Counted from the first letter of the stretch, positions 46,533 through 54,670 are shown. The stretch: DNA of 64,000 nt from Microbacteriaceae bacterium PS02068 (GCA_029959325.1 JASCPF010000003.1:1-64000); one strand, 5' to 3'. The notes: generated by a model not told the origin, from the sequence alone. Numbers and translations are program-made.

Positions 46533-46793
46533 CGGGTCGCTCCGGTGCAGGTCGTCCTGATCACTTCATTGATGTTCGCGCGAGTCAGGAACCGCTCGTG
46601 GCGGTGCGCCGACTTCGTGCGGAGGATGCCGAGCAGATCGCAGCGATCACACCGCTGGAGGTCGCGTGAGCGACGTCGTCGACGACACGGTGAACGCCCA
46701 GCCCGTCGGCGATGCACGATCCTTCTCATCCAGACGGCCGCAGATGGCCCGCTACGCTGAGCGAAGAATCCGTCGCTGAGAGAGCTGAGACTC
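46533..46793. other. Spacer after the TA operon
   Basis: These 261 bases hold a 46-codon plus-strand frame from TTG 46529 to TGA 46669 (with RRLRAEDAEQIAAITP) that might be coupled to the toxin stop. It has no family resemblance or strong ribosome site, so I do not call a gene. The rest probably contains the promoter of the 157-residue membrane protein. Confidence 0.35.
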
Positions 46794-47267
46794 GTGGGTT
46801 ACTTCATTCTGGTCATTCTTCAGACCGTCGCCTTGCCGATCGTCTCAGGCGTGATCGAGCTCCTGACGGTGGGCGGTGACCCGGTGCTCGTCTTCGGCAA
46901 GTGGTGGGCGTTCTGGGGTGTCGGCACACGGCTGCTGGTCGCGGGGATCGTGCAAGTCTCCGGCAAAGGCCCGACCAGCGAGATTCTGGGCGCGGACAGG
47001 CCGACGGTGCAGACCCAGCAGCTCACCCGCGAACTGGGAACGGCGAACATCGGCATGGGCGTCGCCGGTCTGCTCGCACTCGTACCCGGCTGGGCGGTGC
47101 CCGCGGGTCTCGCCGGAGGCATCTTCCTGCTCGTCGCGGGAATCATGCACGTTCCGAAGAAGAACAAGAACGCGCAGGAGACACTCGCCACCTGGACCGA
47201 CCTGGTCGTCGGCCTCGCAGTGGTGATCCTCGCGATCTACGTCTTCGCCCGGGCCGTTATCGTCTAG
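46794..47267 (+). CDS. DUF6790-like small membrane protein
   Basis: The 157-residue product starts with GTG 46794 and has four hydrophobic helices. It contains FGKWWAFWGVGTRLLVAGIVQ, then an internal loop TSEILGADRPTVQTQQLTRELG, then TANIGMGVAGLLALVPGWAVPAGLAGGIFLLVAGIMHV. That layout resembles DUF6790 family proteins, an assignment I make from memory of the pattern with moderate confidence. No function is known. It is convergent with the sigma-factor partner gene. Confidence 0.6.
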   Translation: MGYFILVILQTVALPIVSGVIELLTVGGDPVLVFGKWWAFWGVGTRLLVAGIVQVSGKGPTSEILGADRPTVQTQQLTRELGTANIGMGVAGLLALVPGWAVPAGLAGGIFLLVAGIMHVPKKNKNAQETLATWTDLVVGLAVVILAIYVFARAVIV

Positions 47268-47292
47268 GCAGACATCGCGGTGACGAGTCGAC

Positions 47293-48171
47293 TCAACCCC
47301 CGACCTGGAACTCGCCGATCTTGGTAGTGCCGTCGGCCTCGTAGACGGGGATGACATGTGTGGCGCCGGCGCCTGTCTGCTGCCACGCGAGAGCGTCCCC
47401 CGGAGAGCTGAACCCTCGGGCCGCCGCTGTTCCGTCGGCATCCTCGAGCTCGCTCCGATACACGTAGCCGTACTGGCCGTTCGTGGCGACGACGGCGATG
47501 AGGTCTGGCTCGCCGTGTGACGAGCCGGTGACTCCGTAGGTGTCGCCGTTGGCGTTCACTCCCAGATCAGTGGGGACGTGAGTCAGGTATTGCAGTGTGG
47601 CGACGGCGTGCGCGCCATCCGAAGAAAGGTAGAGCGTGGTGACGGAATCGTCCAGGGGAAAGTCGTACCAGCCGCCGGCGGTGCCTCCGGCGATGTCGCT
47701 CGCGGTCCAGCTCCCCGAGGGATTGTTGCCCCCGGCATCGGTGCCGTAGGTGAATCGGCCCCCACTCGCGGCGCTGTCGTCGTCGGATGTGACGGCCGGT
47801 GAGACGGTGACTCGGAGGTGGGTAGCGCTCACGGGCCGGCTGGTCAGCGCAACCGTCGTCGCGCCGTCGAAGGCCACGGTGACGGGGTCTCCGAGGGCGA
47901 CGATCATGGGTGATCCGGGCGTGACACCGGCCGGCGCAGGAATGGATGCCGGGAGGTCGGGCGTCGGCTGGCCTGTGGGGAACGCAGGCCCGGGCGTCAG
48001 CAGAGACGTAGCGGCGAACGCGGCGGTCGACACGCTCGCGCCCGCAAGGGCACCGACCAGGATCAACCCGACCCCCCACACCCGCGAGCGCTTGTGCGCG
48101 GGATGGTCGCCGACGTAGTCGGTCAGCATCGTTCGCGTGGCGGCGGAGCGGCGCTCGATCATGGTCTCCAT
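47293..48171 (-). CDS. Single-pass membrane protein coupled to the sigma factor (possible anti-sigma)
   Basis: The 292-residue product has about 30 cytoplasmic residues rich in Arg/Thr (ERRSAATRTMLTDYVGDHPAHKRSR) and one helix (VWGVGLILVGALAGASVSTAAFA, about 32-54). A Ser/Thr/Gly-rich external domain of 235 residues follows, with two acidic Asp-rich patches. Its ATG shares one base with the stop of the sigma gene (TGATG). The topology and coupling suit a membrane anti-sigma factor, but the short cytoplasmic part lacks the zinc-binding HxxxCxxC motif of common anti-sigma domains. The external domain is unrecognised. Confidence 0.6.
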   Translation of the reverse strand: METMIERRSAATRTMLTDYVGDHPAHKRSRVWGVGLILVGALAGASVSTAAFAATSLLTPGPAFPTGQPTPDLPASIPAPAGVTPGSPMIVALGDPVTVAFDGATTVALTSRPVSATHLRVTVSPAVTSDDDSAASGGRFTYGTDAGGNNPSGSWTASDIAGGTAGGWYDFPLDDSVTTLYLSSDGAHAVATLQYLTHVPTDLGVNANGDTYGVTGSSHGEPDLIAVVATNGQYGYVYRSELEDADGTAAARGFSSPGDALAWQQTGAGATHVIPVYEADGTTKIGEFQVGG

Positions 48172-48761
48172 CAGGAGCCTCCTTCGACGTACGGCTGGGC
48201 GGTGAGCTGTGTTCTGAGCTGGGATCGGAAGCGAGAGAGTCGAGATCGGGCGGCGGGTTCCGAGATTCCCAGCGCGAGAGCGGCATCGCGAAGCGAAAAG
48301 CCTTCGAGGGCGGTCAACGCCAAGAGGTCGCCGTCCATCGCGTCCGCCGAGCGAATGGTGTTGCGCAGCAGCTGTTCACTCGCGGCCAGGTCCGAGACAC
48401 GGTCGGCAGGATCGGGAGCGGGGCTCGGTTCAGGCAACTGCGCGAGCAGTCTCTGGTATCGCCGGCGGGATCGCGTGGCGTTGCGTGCAACGTTGCGCGT
48501 CGTCACGATCAACCACGGCAGCACGGAGCCGCCGACGAATCGGACGGCGGAGCGTCGTCGCCACAACTCGAGGAACGACATGGCCGCGACGTCCTCGGCA
48601 TCCGCCCACTGCTGTCCGGATGCCAGCAGGTGCGCCAAGACGCGACCTGCGTGGCGGTCCCAGATCGCGCCGAAGGCACGCTGGTCGCCGGCGACGACGC
48701 GCCGCCAGATGTCCTCATCCGAATTGTCGACCACAACCCATAATGTCCGGCCGCGTCGCAT
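48171..48761 (-). CDS. ECF-type RNA polymerase sigma factor
   Basis: The 196-residue product has sigma region 2 (GAIWDRHAGRVLAHLLASGQ, DAEDVAAMSFLELWRRRSAV, PWLIVTTRNVARNATRSRRR) and region 4 (DLLALTALEGFSLRDAALAL, GISEPAARSRLSRFRSQLRT). These are the two domains of extracytoplasmic function sigma factors. The ATG at 48761 adds residues MRRGRTLWV before similarity; a GTG at 48734 is an alternative start. It is translationally coupled to the membrane protein gene downstream, the likely anti-sigma. It is divergent from the 256-residue membrane protein gene. Confidence 0.9.
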   Translation of the reverse strand: MRRGRTLWVVVDNSDEDIWRRVVAGDQRAFGAIWDRHAGRVLAHLLASGQQWADAEDVAAMSFLELWRRRSAVRFVGGSVLPWLIVTTRNVARNATRSRRRYQRLLAQLPEPSPAPDPADRVSDLAASEQLLRNTIRSADAMDGDLLALTALEGFSLRDAALALGISEPAARSRLSRFRSQLRTQLTAQPYVEGGS

Positions 48762-48862
48762 TCATCGCAAAGTCACCGAGTGGCCGATCGTCGCCCTCGG
48801 TCAGCGCAGACCCGTCGCCGACTCCGAGTCGCGTGGCGAGAGCTCAAGCGTAGGCTGGGCGC

Positions 48863-49633
48863 GTGACGGTCACAACTGCGGTGAACGATCGCGAGCGGAG
48901 GACTCGGCCACGTCGTGTGCCGTCGTGGCGCCGCTGGATGCTCGTCGCCGCGGGTCTGCTTCTGGGCGCAGGCATCGCCGTCTTGGCGTTCGTCTCTGCT
49001 GTCGATCAGGCGCCTCGCAACGACATCACCGTCCTTGTGGGATCGCTCGGTGCATCACAGATCAGCGTGCTCGCGGGGGCGGCGTGTCTGGCTGCGCTGG
49101 CCGTCGGTCTCTGCCTGATCCCCGTGGCGCGGCCGTGGCTGACCGTCGTGATCCCCGCCCGAGCAGTCGCGATCTTCGCCGTGTCGTGTGCACTGTTCCT
49201 CCTGATGTGGAGTCCTTGGACGACGATGACGCCCTTGCTCGATGATCAGGGATGCGAGACCGGCTACATCGTTGTCGAGCGTTCATTCCTGCGTTCCGGA
49301 ACCGGTGCCGTCTACCGCATCGACGGTGTCGTCGCGACCAGGGTCGGAACCAGCGTTCCCGACGACGGGTATCACCCTTTCGCCGACGGCAACTATGCGG
49401 TGACCGATGACGGCGACATGCTGCACATCTGGTACAGCCCCTTCAGCGACAAGCCTGTTTCGACCGCTTCCCGCGAGGCCGACATCGTTGCGCCGAGGCT
49501 GGCTGGTGGTGAGCCCAGGTGCGGAACAGACAACCGGACAACGCCGTATCAGGACCGGACGGATGGGCCCGTGACGCCGCAGCGTGATCCCGAAGATGAG
49601 GCCGGCGATCCGTTGCTCCTCGACCTCCCCTGA
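48863..49633 (+). CDS. Hypothetical membrane protein, 256 residues
   Basis: I do not recognise this family. After a basic N-terminus (RERRTRPRRVPSWRRW) come three helices (about 26-46, 64-88 and 98-120). An external domain of about 130 residues follows, with two Cys (GCETG, PRCGT) and Tyr/Asp-rich stretches (GNYAVTDDGDMLHIWYSPFS). The GTG at 48863 is the first start in frame. It is divergent from the sigma-factor gene across 101 bases and could be a target of that sigma factor, which is only inference from position. Confidence 0.55.
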   Translation: MTVTTAVNDRERRTRPRRVPSWRRWMLVAAGLLLGAGIAVLAFVSAVDQAPRNDITVLVGSLGASQISVLAGAACLAALAVGLCLIPVARPWLTVVIPARAVAIFAVSCALFLLMWSPWTTMTPLLDDQGCETGYIVVERSFLRSGTGAVYRIDGVVATRVGTSVPDDGYHPFADGNYAVTDDGDMLHIWYSPFSDKPVSTASREADIVAPRLAGGEPRCGTDNRTTPYQDRTDGPVTPQRDPEDEAGDPLLLDLP

Positions 49634-49726
49634 GCGTGCGGCAGTCGCGCCCTGGATGCTTTCCGTTTCATACCCACGGGCGCGCGTCAAGGGTCGTTCG
49701 TGTGTCGACGGCTGGACGTACGCTGA

Positions 49727-49987
49727 ATGGCGATGACAACTATGGATGAGCGGCCTGCGGTGACGTGGGCTCGCGTCGATCGAGACTTCTACGTCGCGAG
49801 CACGCCGCAGTACTTCCTCGGCACCGTCGACCGCGATGCGTCGGGCTCCTTCGTCGCTCGCGACATGCGCTCGGAGGTCATCGGGACGTTCAGCGACCTG
49901 GCATCCGCCACCGCAGTGGTGGAGAACAACAGAGACGGGCGCTCTGCCCTGATCACGCCGAGCTCGGATCGCGAGGCCGAGCGGTGA
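49727..49987 (+). CDS. 86-residue protein coupled to the BLUF gene
   Basis: A small soluble protein with no family I recognise. It contains TWARVDRDFYVASTPQYFLGTVDRDASGSFVARDMRSEVIGTF as short stretches of beta-like sequence, ending in an acidic-basic tail SSDREAER. The ATG at 49727 and another at 49733 are possible starts. The stop overlaps the BLUF gene start by GTGA, so the two are made together; it may be a downstream partner or a fold-assisting protein. Confidence 0.6.
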   Translation: MAMTTMDERPAVTWARVDRDFYVASTPQYFLGTVDRDASGSFVARDMRSEVIGTFSDLASATAVVENNRDGRSALITPSSDREAER

Positions 49988-50421
49988 GCGGCTTGTACTC
50001 GTTGGTCTACAGCAGCAACGCCACAGGATCCGTCAGCGAGACCGAGCTGCGCGAACTGCTCGACGTGAGCCGTCGCGCGAATGGCCGAGCGGGCATCACC
50101 GGCCTGCTGCTGTATCGCAACGGTCGCTTCGTGCAGTTTCTCGAAGGGCCCGAGGACGACGTCCGCGCGCTCTACCGTCGAATCTCAGCCGACCCGCGCC
50201 ACGGCGGAATCCGTCTGCTGGTCGACGGACATCCGCAGAGTCGCACCTTCCAGGATTGGTCGATGGGGTACGAACCCCTGGCGACGTCTGATGAGCCGCT
50301 TCCACCCGGATTCCGGGACTCGTTCGATGACATCGACAACGCGGACGATTCCGACGCGGTCGTGCGCGCGACCCGCGAACTCAGCATCTGGTTCCGGCAT
50401 CGCGCGCGCCCCGTCGACTGA
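49984..50421 (+). CDS. BLUF-domain blue-light receptor
   Basis: BLUF domains bind FAD and signal blue light by rearranging hydrogen bonds between a Tyr and a Gln. The 145-residue product starts at GTG 49984. All key residues are placed as in AppA: Tyr9, Asn33, Gln51 (spacing 42 from Tyr9), Trp92 and Met94. The core reads ITGLLLYRNGRFVQFLEGPE. About 45 residues follow the domain (to RHRARPVD), enough for a short C-terminal helix but no output domain, so it must act through another protein. The coupled 86-residue gene product is a candidate partner. Confidence 0.9.
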   Translation: MSGLYSLVYSSNATGSVSETELRELLDVSRRANGRAGITGLLLYRNGRFVQFLEGPEDDVRALYRRISADPRHGGIRLLVDGHPQSRTFQDWSMGYEPLATSDEPLPPGFRDSFDDIDNADDSDAVVRATRELSIWFRHRARPVD

Positions 50422-50552
50422 TTCGGCATCTCCGCTCCGGATGCCACGGCGATGGTGCGGCCCGCGCAACGACGTCTCCGACTTACCCCCTGCCCGCGGC
50501 CCTCGCCGCGGCGTAGCCTGGGAAGCCTCTCGCGGGGGTGAGGAGGCGGGCG

Positions 50553-51432
50553 ATGGCCGGATACGGGCACGGGTCGGCGACGGGCATCGACGAGCGTACG
50601 CTCGGGCGCATCGACCTGCTGCTGTTCGACGCCGACTATCCCGATGCGCAGGCGGCGATGGAGGATGCCTGGCGCATCGCTCTCCTCGCCGCCGAGCCCC
50701 GGCTGCGCGACGCGCGCGAGCGTGTGCGGGCCGAGGCCGTCCGCGCGGCCAACGAGCGGCGTGACCCCGATATCGCCCCGATTCCCCATGTCGGACTGAT
50801 CCACCGCGTGGCGCTCGGTGCAGCCCTCGTGCTCGCCGTCGTCGCGGCGGGACTCGTCCTGACCTCCGCCCGTCCACCGCTCACTCTCGACATCACGATG
50901 CTGCCCGCCGGTCTTGCCGCCGCAGCCTCGGCCGCGCTGCTCTGGTGGCTCGAGCCGCGTCGCGCGAACGGGTCGCTGTGGGCCTCGCGCGCGCCTTCGG
51001 TGCTGCACCTCGTGTGCGGATGCCTGTGGCTGTTCGCGGGCGCCGTCGCCGTGCTCGGCCGGTGGGGTGAGGTCGACGGTGCGCATCCGCTCGCCGCGAC
51101 GACGGGGCTGACGCTCCTCGGCGTTTCGGGCGCCGCGGCGCTGCTGCTCTGGTGGCGCGCTCGCGCGGCCGACCAGTCGGGGCGTCAGTCCGGCACGGCG
51201 CGCCTGACGGGCGACCTCATCGACGCGCGACACCGACGAAGTGCTCTCAGAGCTCGACGCCTGGTGGCGGGCGACAGGCCCGAACGCCCTCGCACACAAC
51301 GGCGAGCGGGTGCGGCGCGTGCGCCTCGAGGTGCTCGCACGGCTGCGGCACGCGGGCATCATCGCCGAACGTGACGAGCGGATGCTCCGCGACGAGTTCG
51401 CCCCGCACCGCTGGCGCGAGCGCCGAGCCTGA
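50553..51432 (+). pseudogene. Membrane protein gene with an internal frameshift
   Basis: From ATG 50553 (preceded by GAGGAGGCGGG) the frame gives a cytoplasmic helical segment rich in Ala/Arg. Four hydrophobic helices follow (for example GAALVLAVVAAGLVLTS, LWLFAGAVAVLGRW and LTLLGVSGAAALLLWW). Protein-like sequence ends near DLIDA (about 51225) and resumes in the +1 frame as DTDEVLSELDAWWRATGPNA up to TGA at 51430. One extra base near 51215-51231 would explain it. A sequencing error, a real mutation or a programmed shift are alternatives; the other frames there are Arg/Pro-rich nonsense. Confidence 0.55.
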
Positions 51433-51472
51433 CCTGCGGGTGCGCTGACGCGCGCGCCGCGGGCCAGCACGC

Positions 51473-51823
51473 CTAGCGCCCCTGACGCTTCTTGTAGGGC
51501 TTCGGCTGTCCTTTGACGATCGGGGCGCGGCCCTTGCCCTTGGATGCCTTCGCCTTGCCGCCGCCCGCTGCCTTCGGCGCGGGAGCCGCGGCCGGCGCCT
51601 CCGCGATCCGGGTGCGGGCCTCGTCGATCAACAGCCGGCCGGCGGGTGTGAGAGCCCATGGCGTTGAGGTTCGCGTGATGAGCGGGTGACCGACCTCTTC
51701 TTCGAGAACGTCGATGGCGGTGTAGACGGATGCCAGGGACACGCCCAGACCCTCCGCCGCACGTGGCGCGTGCATCCCGGCATCCACGACCGCGACGAAC
51801 CGCGTGAGGTGTCTCGTCTTCAT
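51473..51823 (-). CDS. HTH-only LysR-like DNA-binding protein
   Basis: The 116-residue product has the N-terminal winged helix of LysR regulators, MKTRHLTRFVAVVDAGMHAP, followed by RAAEGLGVSLASVYTAIDVLEEEVGHPLITR and LTPAGRLLIDEAR. It then ends in a basic tail of about 35 residues (KAAGGGKAKASKGKGRAP, KPYKKRQGR). The usual effector-binding domain of about 200 residues is missing. The start ATG has GGGAGGAT ahead. The gene lies downstream of an MFS pump gene on the same strand, separated by about 70 bases; a truncated regulator or nucleoid-type protein are possible. Confidence 0.75.
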   Translation of the reverse strand: MKTRHLTRFVAVVDAGMHAPRAAEGLGVSLASVYTAIDVLEEEVGHPLITRTSTPWALTPAGRLLIDEARTRIAEAPAAAPAPKAAGGGKAKASKGKGRAPIVKGQPKPYKKRQGR

Positions 51824-51891
51824 GGATCCTCCCGAGCCCGGCGACGCGGTGCCTGTCAACGCGGTGCCTTTCGACCGTACCCGACGGAGGA

Positions 51892-53538
51892 TCAGCCGTC
51901 GGACGCCGCGGCCTCTGCGGGCTCTGATACCCGGCGCAGCCGCACGGCTCCGACGAACCCGAGCAGCAGGAACGCCGACGCGACCAGCAGCGACCACCGC
52001 GTGGCATCCGCGAAGCCCTGCGCGAGCGCGGCGACCGCGGCGCCGGTCTGATCGCCGAGCGCACTCGACGCGCCCTCGGCGCGCAGCTGCGCGATCGTGG
52101 TGCCGGCCGACTGGCGCGTCGCGTCGGCGAGGCCGTCCGCGGCCTGACCGCTGAGGCCCGCCCTGGTCAGCGCGGACGGCAGCGTGAGCGCGAGCGACAC
52201 TGAGAGTGCGGCACCGGCGAAGGCCGTGCCGAGCGCCGACCCGACCTGACGCACGGTGCTCTGCGTGGCGGAGCCCTGGCCGGAGACCTCGACGGGGACA
52301 TCGCGCAGCACGGTGCCGGTCAGCTGCGCCGACGCGAGTCCGAGCCCGAGCCCGTAGACCACGAGCGGAATCGCCACGAGCCACCCGGGGCTCGTGCCCG
52401 ACACGATGAGGGCCAGGACGAAGACGCCGACCACTTCGAGCCCGAGACCGATGAGCACGGTGCCGGGCGAACCGAACCGCGCCGCGAGATGGCGGGCGGA
52501 TGCCCCGGAGAAGAACGCGCCGATCGCCATCGCCGCGAGCACGAGACCCGCTCCCATGACATCCATGCCGAGGGCGTTGATCAGGAACAGGGGGAGCACG
52601 AAGATGATCGCGAACTCGCCGACGGCGACCATGGCGGCGGTGAGGTTGCCCCACGTGAAGGTCGGCAGCCGGAAGAGGTCGAGGTCGAGCAGCGCCGAGC
52701 GGCGCACCCGCTCGCGGTGACGCTCCCACACCACGAAGAGCACCAGCGCCACGACGGCGATCGCCAGAGCCACCGGCGCTGCCGAGATCGGGGCGTCCTG
52801 CGGCCACACCCATCCGAACAGTCTCAGCTCCGCCTTCGGCTTCCACCAGCCGAGGTCGGGGCCCTCGATCACGGCGAACACGAGCGCGCCGAAGCCGATC
52901 GCCGACAGCAGCGCCCCGTCGACGTCGGCACCGGGCCGCCCCTTCGCGCCGCGGGTCTCGGGAACGGTCAGGAGCGCGCCGATGAACACCGCCGCCCCGA
53001 GCGGGATGTTCACCAGGAAGATCCAGTGCCATGACGCCCACTGCGTCAGCGCACCGCCGGCGAGCGGGCCGACAGCGGCGGCGCCCGAGATCACCGCGCC
53101 CCACACGCCGAACGCGGCCGCCCGATAGCGGCCGCGGAACACCGCGTTGACGGTCGACAGGGTCGAGGGCATGATGAGCGCCGCCCCCACCGCCTGCACG
53201 GCGCGCGCGCCGATGAGAGGCCCCGCGGCATCCGACATCGCGGCCAGCACACTGCCGGCGACGAAGACGACGATGCCGACGAGGAACAGCAGTCGGCGCC
53301 CCCACCGGTCGGCGAGTCGTCCGGTCGACAGCAGCAGGGCCGCCAGCAGCACGGCGTACAGGCTGTTCACCCACTGCGCGTCGGTCAGGTCGAGATTTAG
53401 GTCGCGGATGATGTCGGGCAGCGCGACGCCGACGATCGTGCCGTCGAGCACGATCATGCCGAGACCGATGGACAGGACGACGAGGGCGAACCACTCCCGC
53501 CGGGTGGGCGGCGTCTCCGGAGCCGTGGATGTACTCAC
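51892..53538 (-). CDS. DHA2-type MFS drug:H+ antiporter
   Basis: The 548-residue product has 14 predicted helices with the DHA2/EmrB features. Motif A-like LSTGRLADRWGRR lies after helix 2 and motif C-like VWGAVISGAAAVGPLAGGAL in helix 5. GTG at 53536-53538 is chosen over the open upstream frame to 53592. DHA2 pumps export cationic dyes, antiseptics or fatty acids using the proton gradient; the substrate is unknown. It is divergent from the 39-residue Cys-rich peptide gene across about 100 bases. Confidence 0.9.
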   Translation of the reverse strand: MSTSTAPETPPTRREWFALVVLSIGLGMIVLDGTIVGVALPDIIRDLNLDLTDAQWVNSLYAVLLAALLLSTGRLADRWGRRLLFLVGIVVFVAGSVLAAMSDAAGPLIGARAVQAVGAALIMPSTLSTVNAVFRGRYRAAAFGVWGAVISGAAAVGPLAGGALTQWASWHWIFLVNIPLGAAVFIGALLTVPETRGAKGRPGADVDGALLSAIGFGALVFAVIEGPDLGWWKPKAELRLFGWVWPQDAPISAAPVALAIAVVALVLFVVWERHRERVRRSALLDLDLFRLPTFTWGNLTAAMVAVGEFAIIFVLPLFLINALGMDVMGAGLVLAAMAIGAFFSGASARHLAARFGSPGTVLIGLGLEVVGVFVLALIVSGTSPGWLVAIPLVVYGLGLGLASAQLTGTVLRDVPVEVSGQGSATQSTVRQVGSALGTAFAGAALSVSLALTLPSALTRAGLSGQAADGLADATRQSAGTTIAQLRAEGASSALGDQTGAAVAALAQGFADATRWSLLVASAFLLLGFVGAVRLRRVSEPAEAAASDG

Positions 53539-53643
53539 GACACGACCGTAGCGCGCGGGCGTGCCCGCGTCTCCGCGACGTGGGCGGGACAAACCGCGTT
53601 CTCCACCCCGAGCGCACGGGACGAGCGCGCGTAAGATGGTGTC

Positions 53644-53763
53644 ATGGCCACTTCGAACCTGCCGACCCCCGTCCTGCAGCCCGTCCCCGACGAGCTGAAC
53701 CTGCTGACGCCTGCCGACGACGGCGCGTCGTGCTGCGGTGGCGGTTGCTGCAGCACGAGCTGA
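53644..53763 (+). CDS. 39-residue Cys-rich peptide
   Basis: A short frame from ATG 53644 to TGA 53761-53763 encodes a peptide with an N-terminal Pro/Leu segment (MATSNLPTPVLQPVP, ELNLLTP). Its end is SCCGGGCCSTS, four Cys paired around three Gly. No hydrophobic signal is seen. Metal-binding peptides and small modified peptides both look like this, but I recognise no family. The AAGATGG before ATG gives a weak ribosome site. It is divergent from the MFS gene and 83 bases upstream of the 69-residue gene. Confidence 0.5.
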   Translation: MATSNLPTPVLQPVPDELNLLTPADDGASCCGGGCCSTS

Positions 53764-53846
53764 CCCGCCTGGCGCGCGCTGTCAAGCCCCTGCTCGCCGT
53801 CTCGCCCGTCGCCTAGCGTCGAGAGCAGACGACGAAGGGACACACT

Positions 53847-54056
53847 GTGTCGGCAATCAAGTTCTGGATCACCATCGCAGCTGTCGGAGCGGGAGCGTAC
53901 CTGCTCGGCGCTCGCGCTGGACGGGCGCGCTATCGCGAGATCAGCAGCGCCGCGAAGCACCTGTGGAACGATCCCTCACTTCGCAAGGCGCGCGCCCAGT
54001 CGCGGAAGGTCGTTGACAAGGCCGCCAAGAAGGCGGCGAAGAAGCTCGGCGCCTGA
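53847..54056 (+). CDS. Small YtxH-like membrane-anchored protein
   Basis: The 69-residue product starts at GTG 53847 with AAGGGAC upstream. It has one helix (FWITIAAVGAGAYLLGARAG) with the AGRARYREI basic motif directly after it. A Lys/Ala-rich amphipathic tail follows (RKVVDKAAKKAAKKLG). This is the pattern of YtxH-like small proteins, often stress-linked, though the assignment is tentative. It ends just before a strong bidirectional terminator. Confidence 0.65.
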   Translation: MSAIKFWITIAAVGAGAYLLGARAGRARYREISSAAKHLWNDPSLRKARAQSRKVVDKAAKKAAKKLGA

Positions 54057-54064
54057 CGTCGGCG

Positions 54065-54104
54065 CGACGATGGCCGGACCCCTTCGGGAGTCCGGCCATC
54101 GTCG
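54065..54104. terminator. Bidirectional terminator between the YtxH-like and PfpI-like genes
   Basis: Arms CGACGATGGCCGGAC (54065-54079) and GTCCGGCCATCGTCG (54090-54104) pair perfectly over 15 bases around CCCTTCGGGA, which itself pairs partly. The hairpin is 8 bases from the small protein stop and 14 bases from the PfpI-family stop, so it can end both convergent transcripts. Confidence 0.85.
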
Positions 54105-54118
54105 TTCGTGCGCCGGCG

Positions 54119-54670
54119 CTACGCGGACTGACCCGCGTGGGTGCCTTCCGTGATCTCTTCGACGAGCTTCGCGTTGAACGCGGGCAGATCGTCGGGGGTG
54201 CGGCTGGTGACCAGTCCCTCGTCGACCACGACCTCTTCGTCGACCCAGGTCGCGCCGGCGTTTCGCAGGTCGGTCTGCAGGCTCGGGTAGCTCGTCAGGG
54301 TGCGACCGCGCACGACGTCGCCCTCGACGAGAGTCCAGGCCGCGTGGCAGATCGCACCCACCGGCTTGTGCTGGGCGAAGAAGGCGGTCGCGAAGCGGAC
54401 GGATGCCTCGTCGGTGCGCAGTTCGTCGGCGTTGCCGACGCCGCCCGGCAGCACGAGGGCGTCGAAGTCACCGGCATCCGCGTCAGCCGACGCGAGGTCG
54501 ACTGACTGCTCGTGACCGTGCTCGCCCGCGATCGAGCCTTGCTCGGGCGAGACGAGCACGACCGTCGCGCCGGCATCGGCGATCGCCTGCCAGGGCGAGG
54601 TGAGCTCGCTGTCTTCGAATCCGTCGGTCGCGAGGAACGCGACGCGCTTGCCGTTCAGTGTCGTGGTCAT
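54119..54670 (-). CDS. DJ-1/PfpI family protein (type 1 glutamine amidotransferase-like)
   Basis: The 183-residue product has the PfpI fold. KRVAFLATDGFEDSEL carries Glu20, DALVLPGGVGN forms the nucleophile-elbow partner, and VGAICHAAWTLVE has nucleophile Cys108 followed by His109. Members act as deglycases, peptidases or chaperones. Which one applies is not shown, but all active-site residues of the PfpI/YhbO type are present. The start is ATG at 54670. It is downstream of the second MFS pump gene, read leftward. Confidence 0.9.
   Translation of the reverse strand: MTTTLNGKRVAFLATDGFEDSELTSPWQAIADAGATVVLVSPEQGSIAGEHGHEQSVDLASADADAGDFDALVLPGGVGNADELRTDEASVRFATAFFAQHKPVGAICHAAWTLVEGDVVRGRTLTSYPSLQTDLRNAGATWVDEEVVVDEGLVTSRTPDDLPAFNAKLVEEITEGTHAGQSA

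Noticed and set aside
46529..46669. 46-codon frame after the VapC gene
   Set aside because: Starts with TTG, lacks a ribosome site and resembles no family; possible but not supported.
51473..53617. 714-codon minus-strand frame covering the MFS and LysR-like genes
   Set aside because: Over the MFS gene the frame is out of register and Arg/Gly-rich; only its last 116 codons are real (LysR-like).
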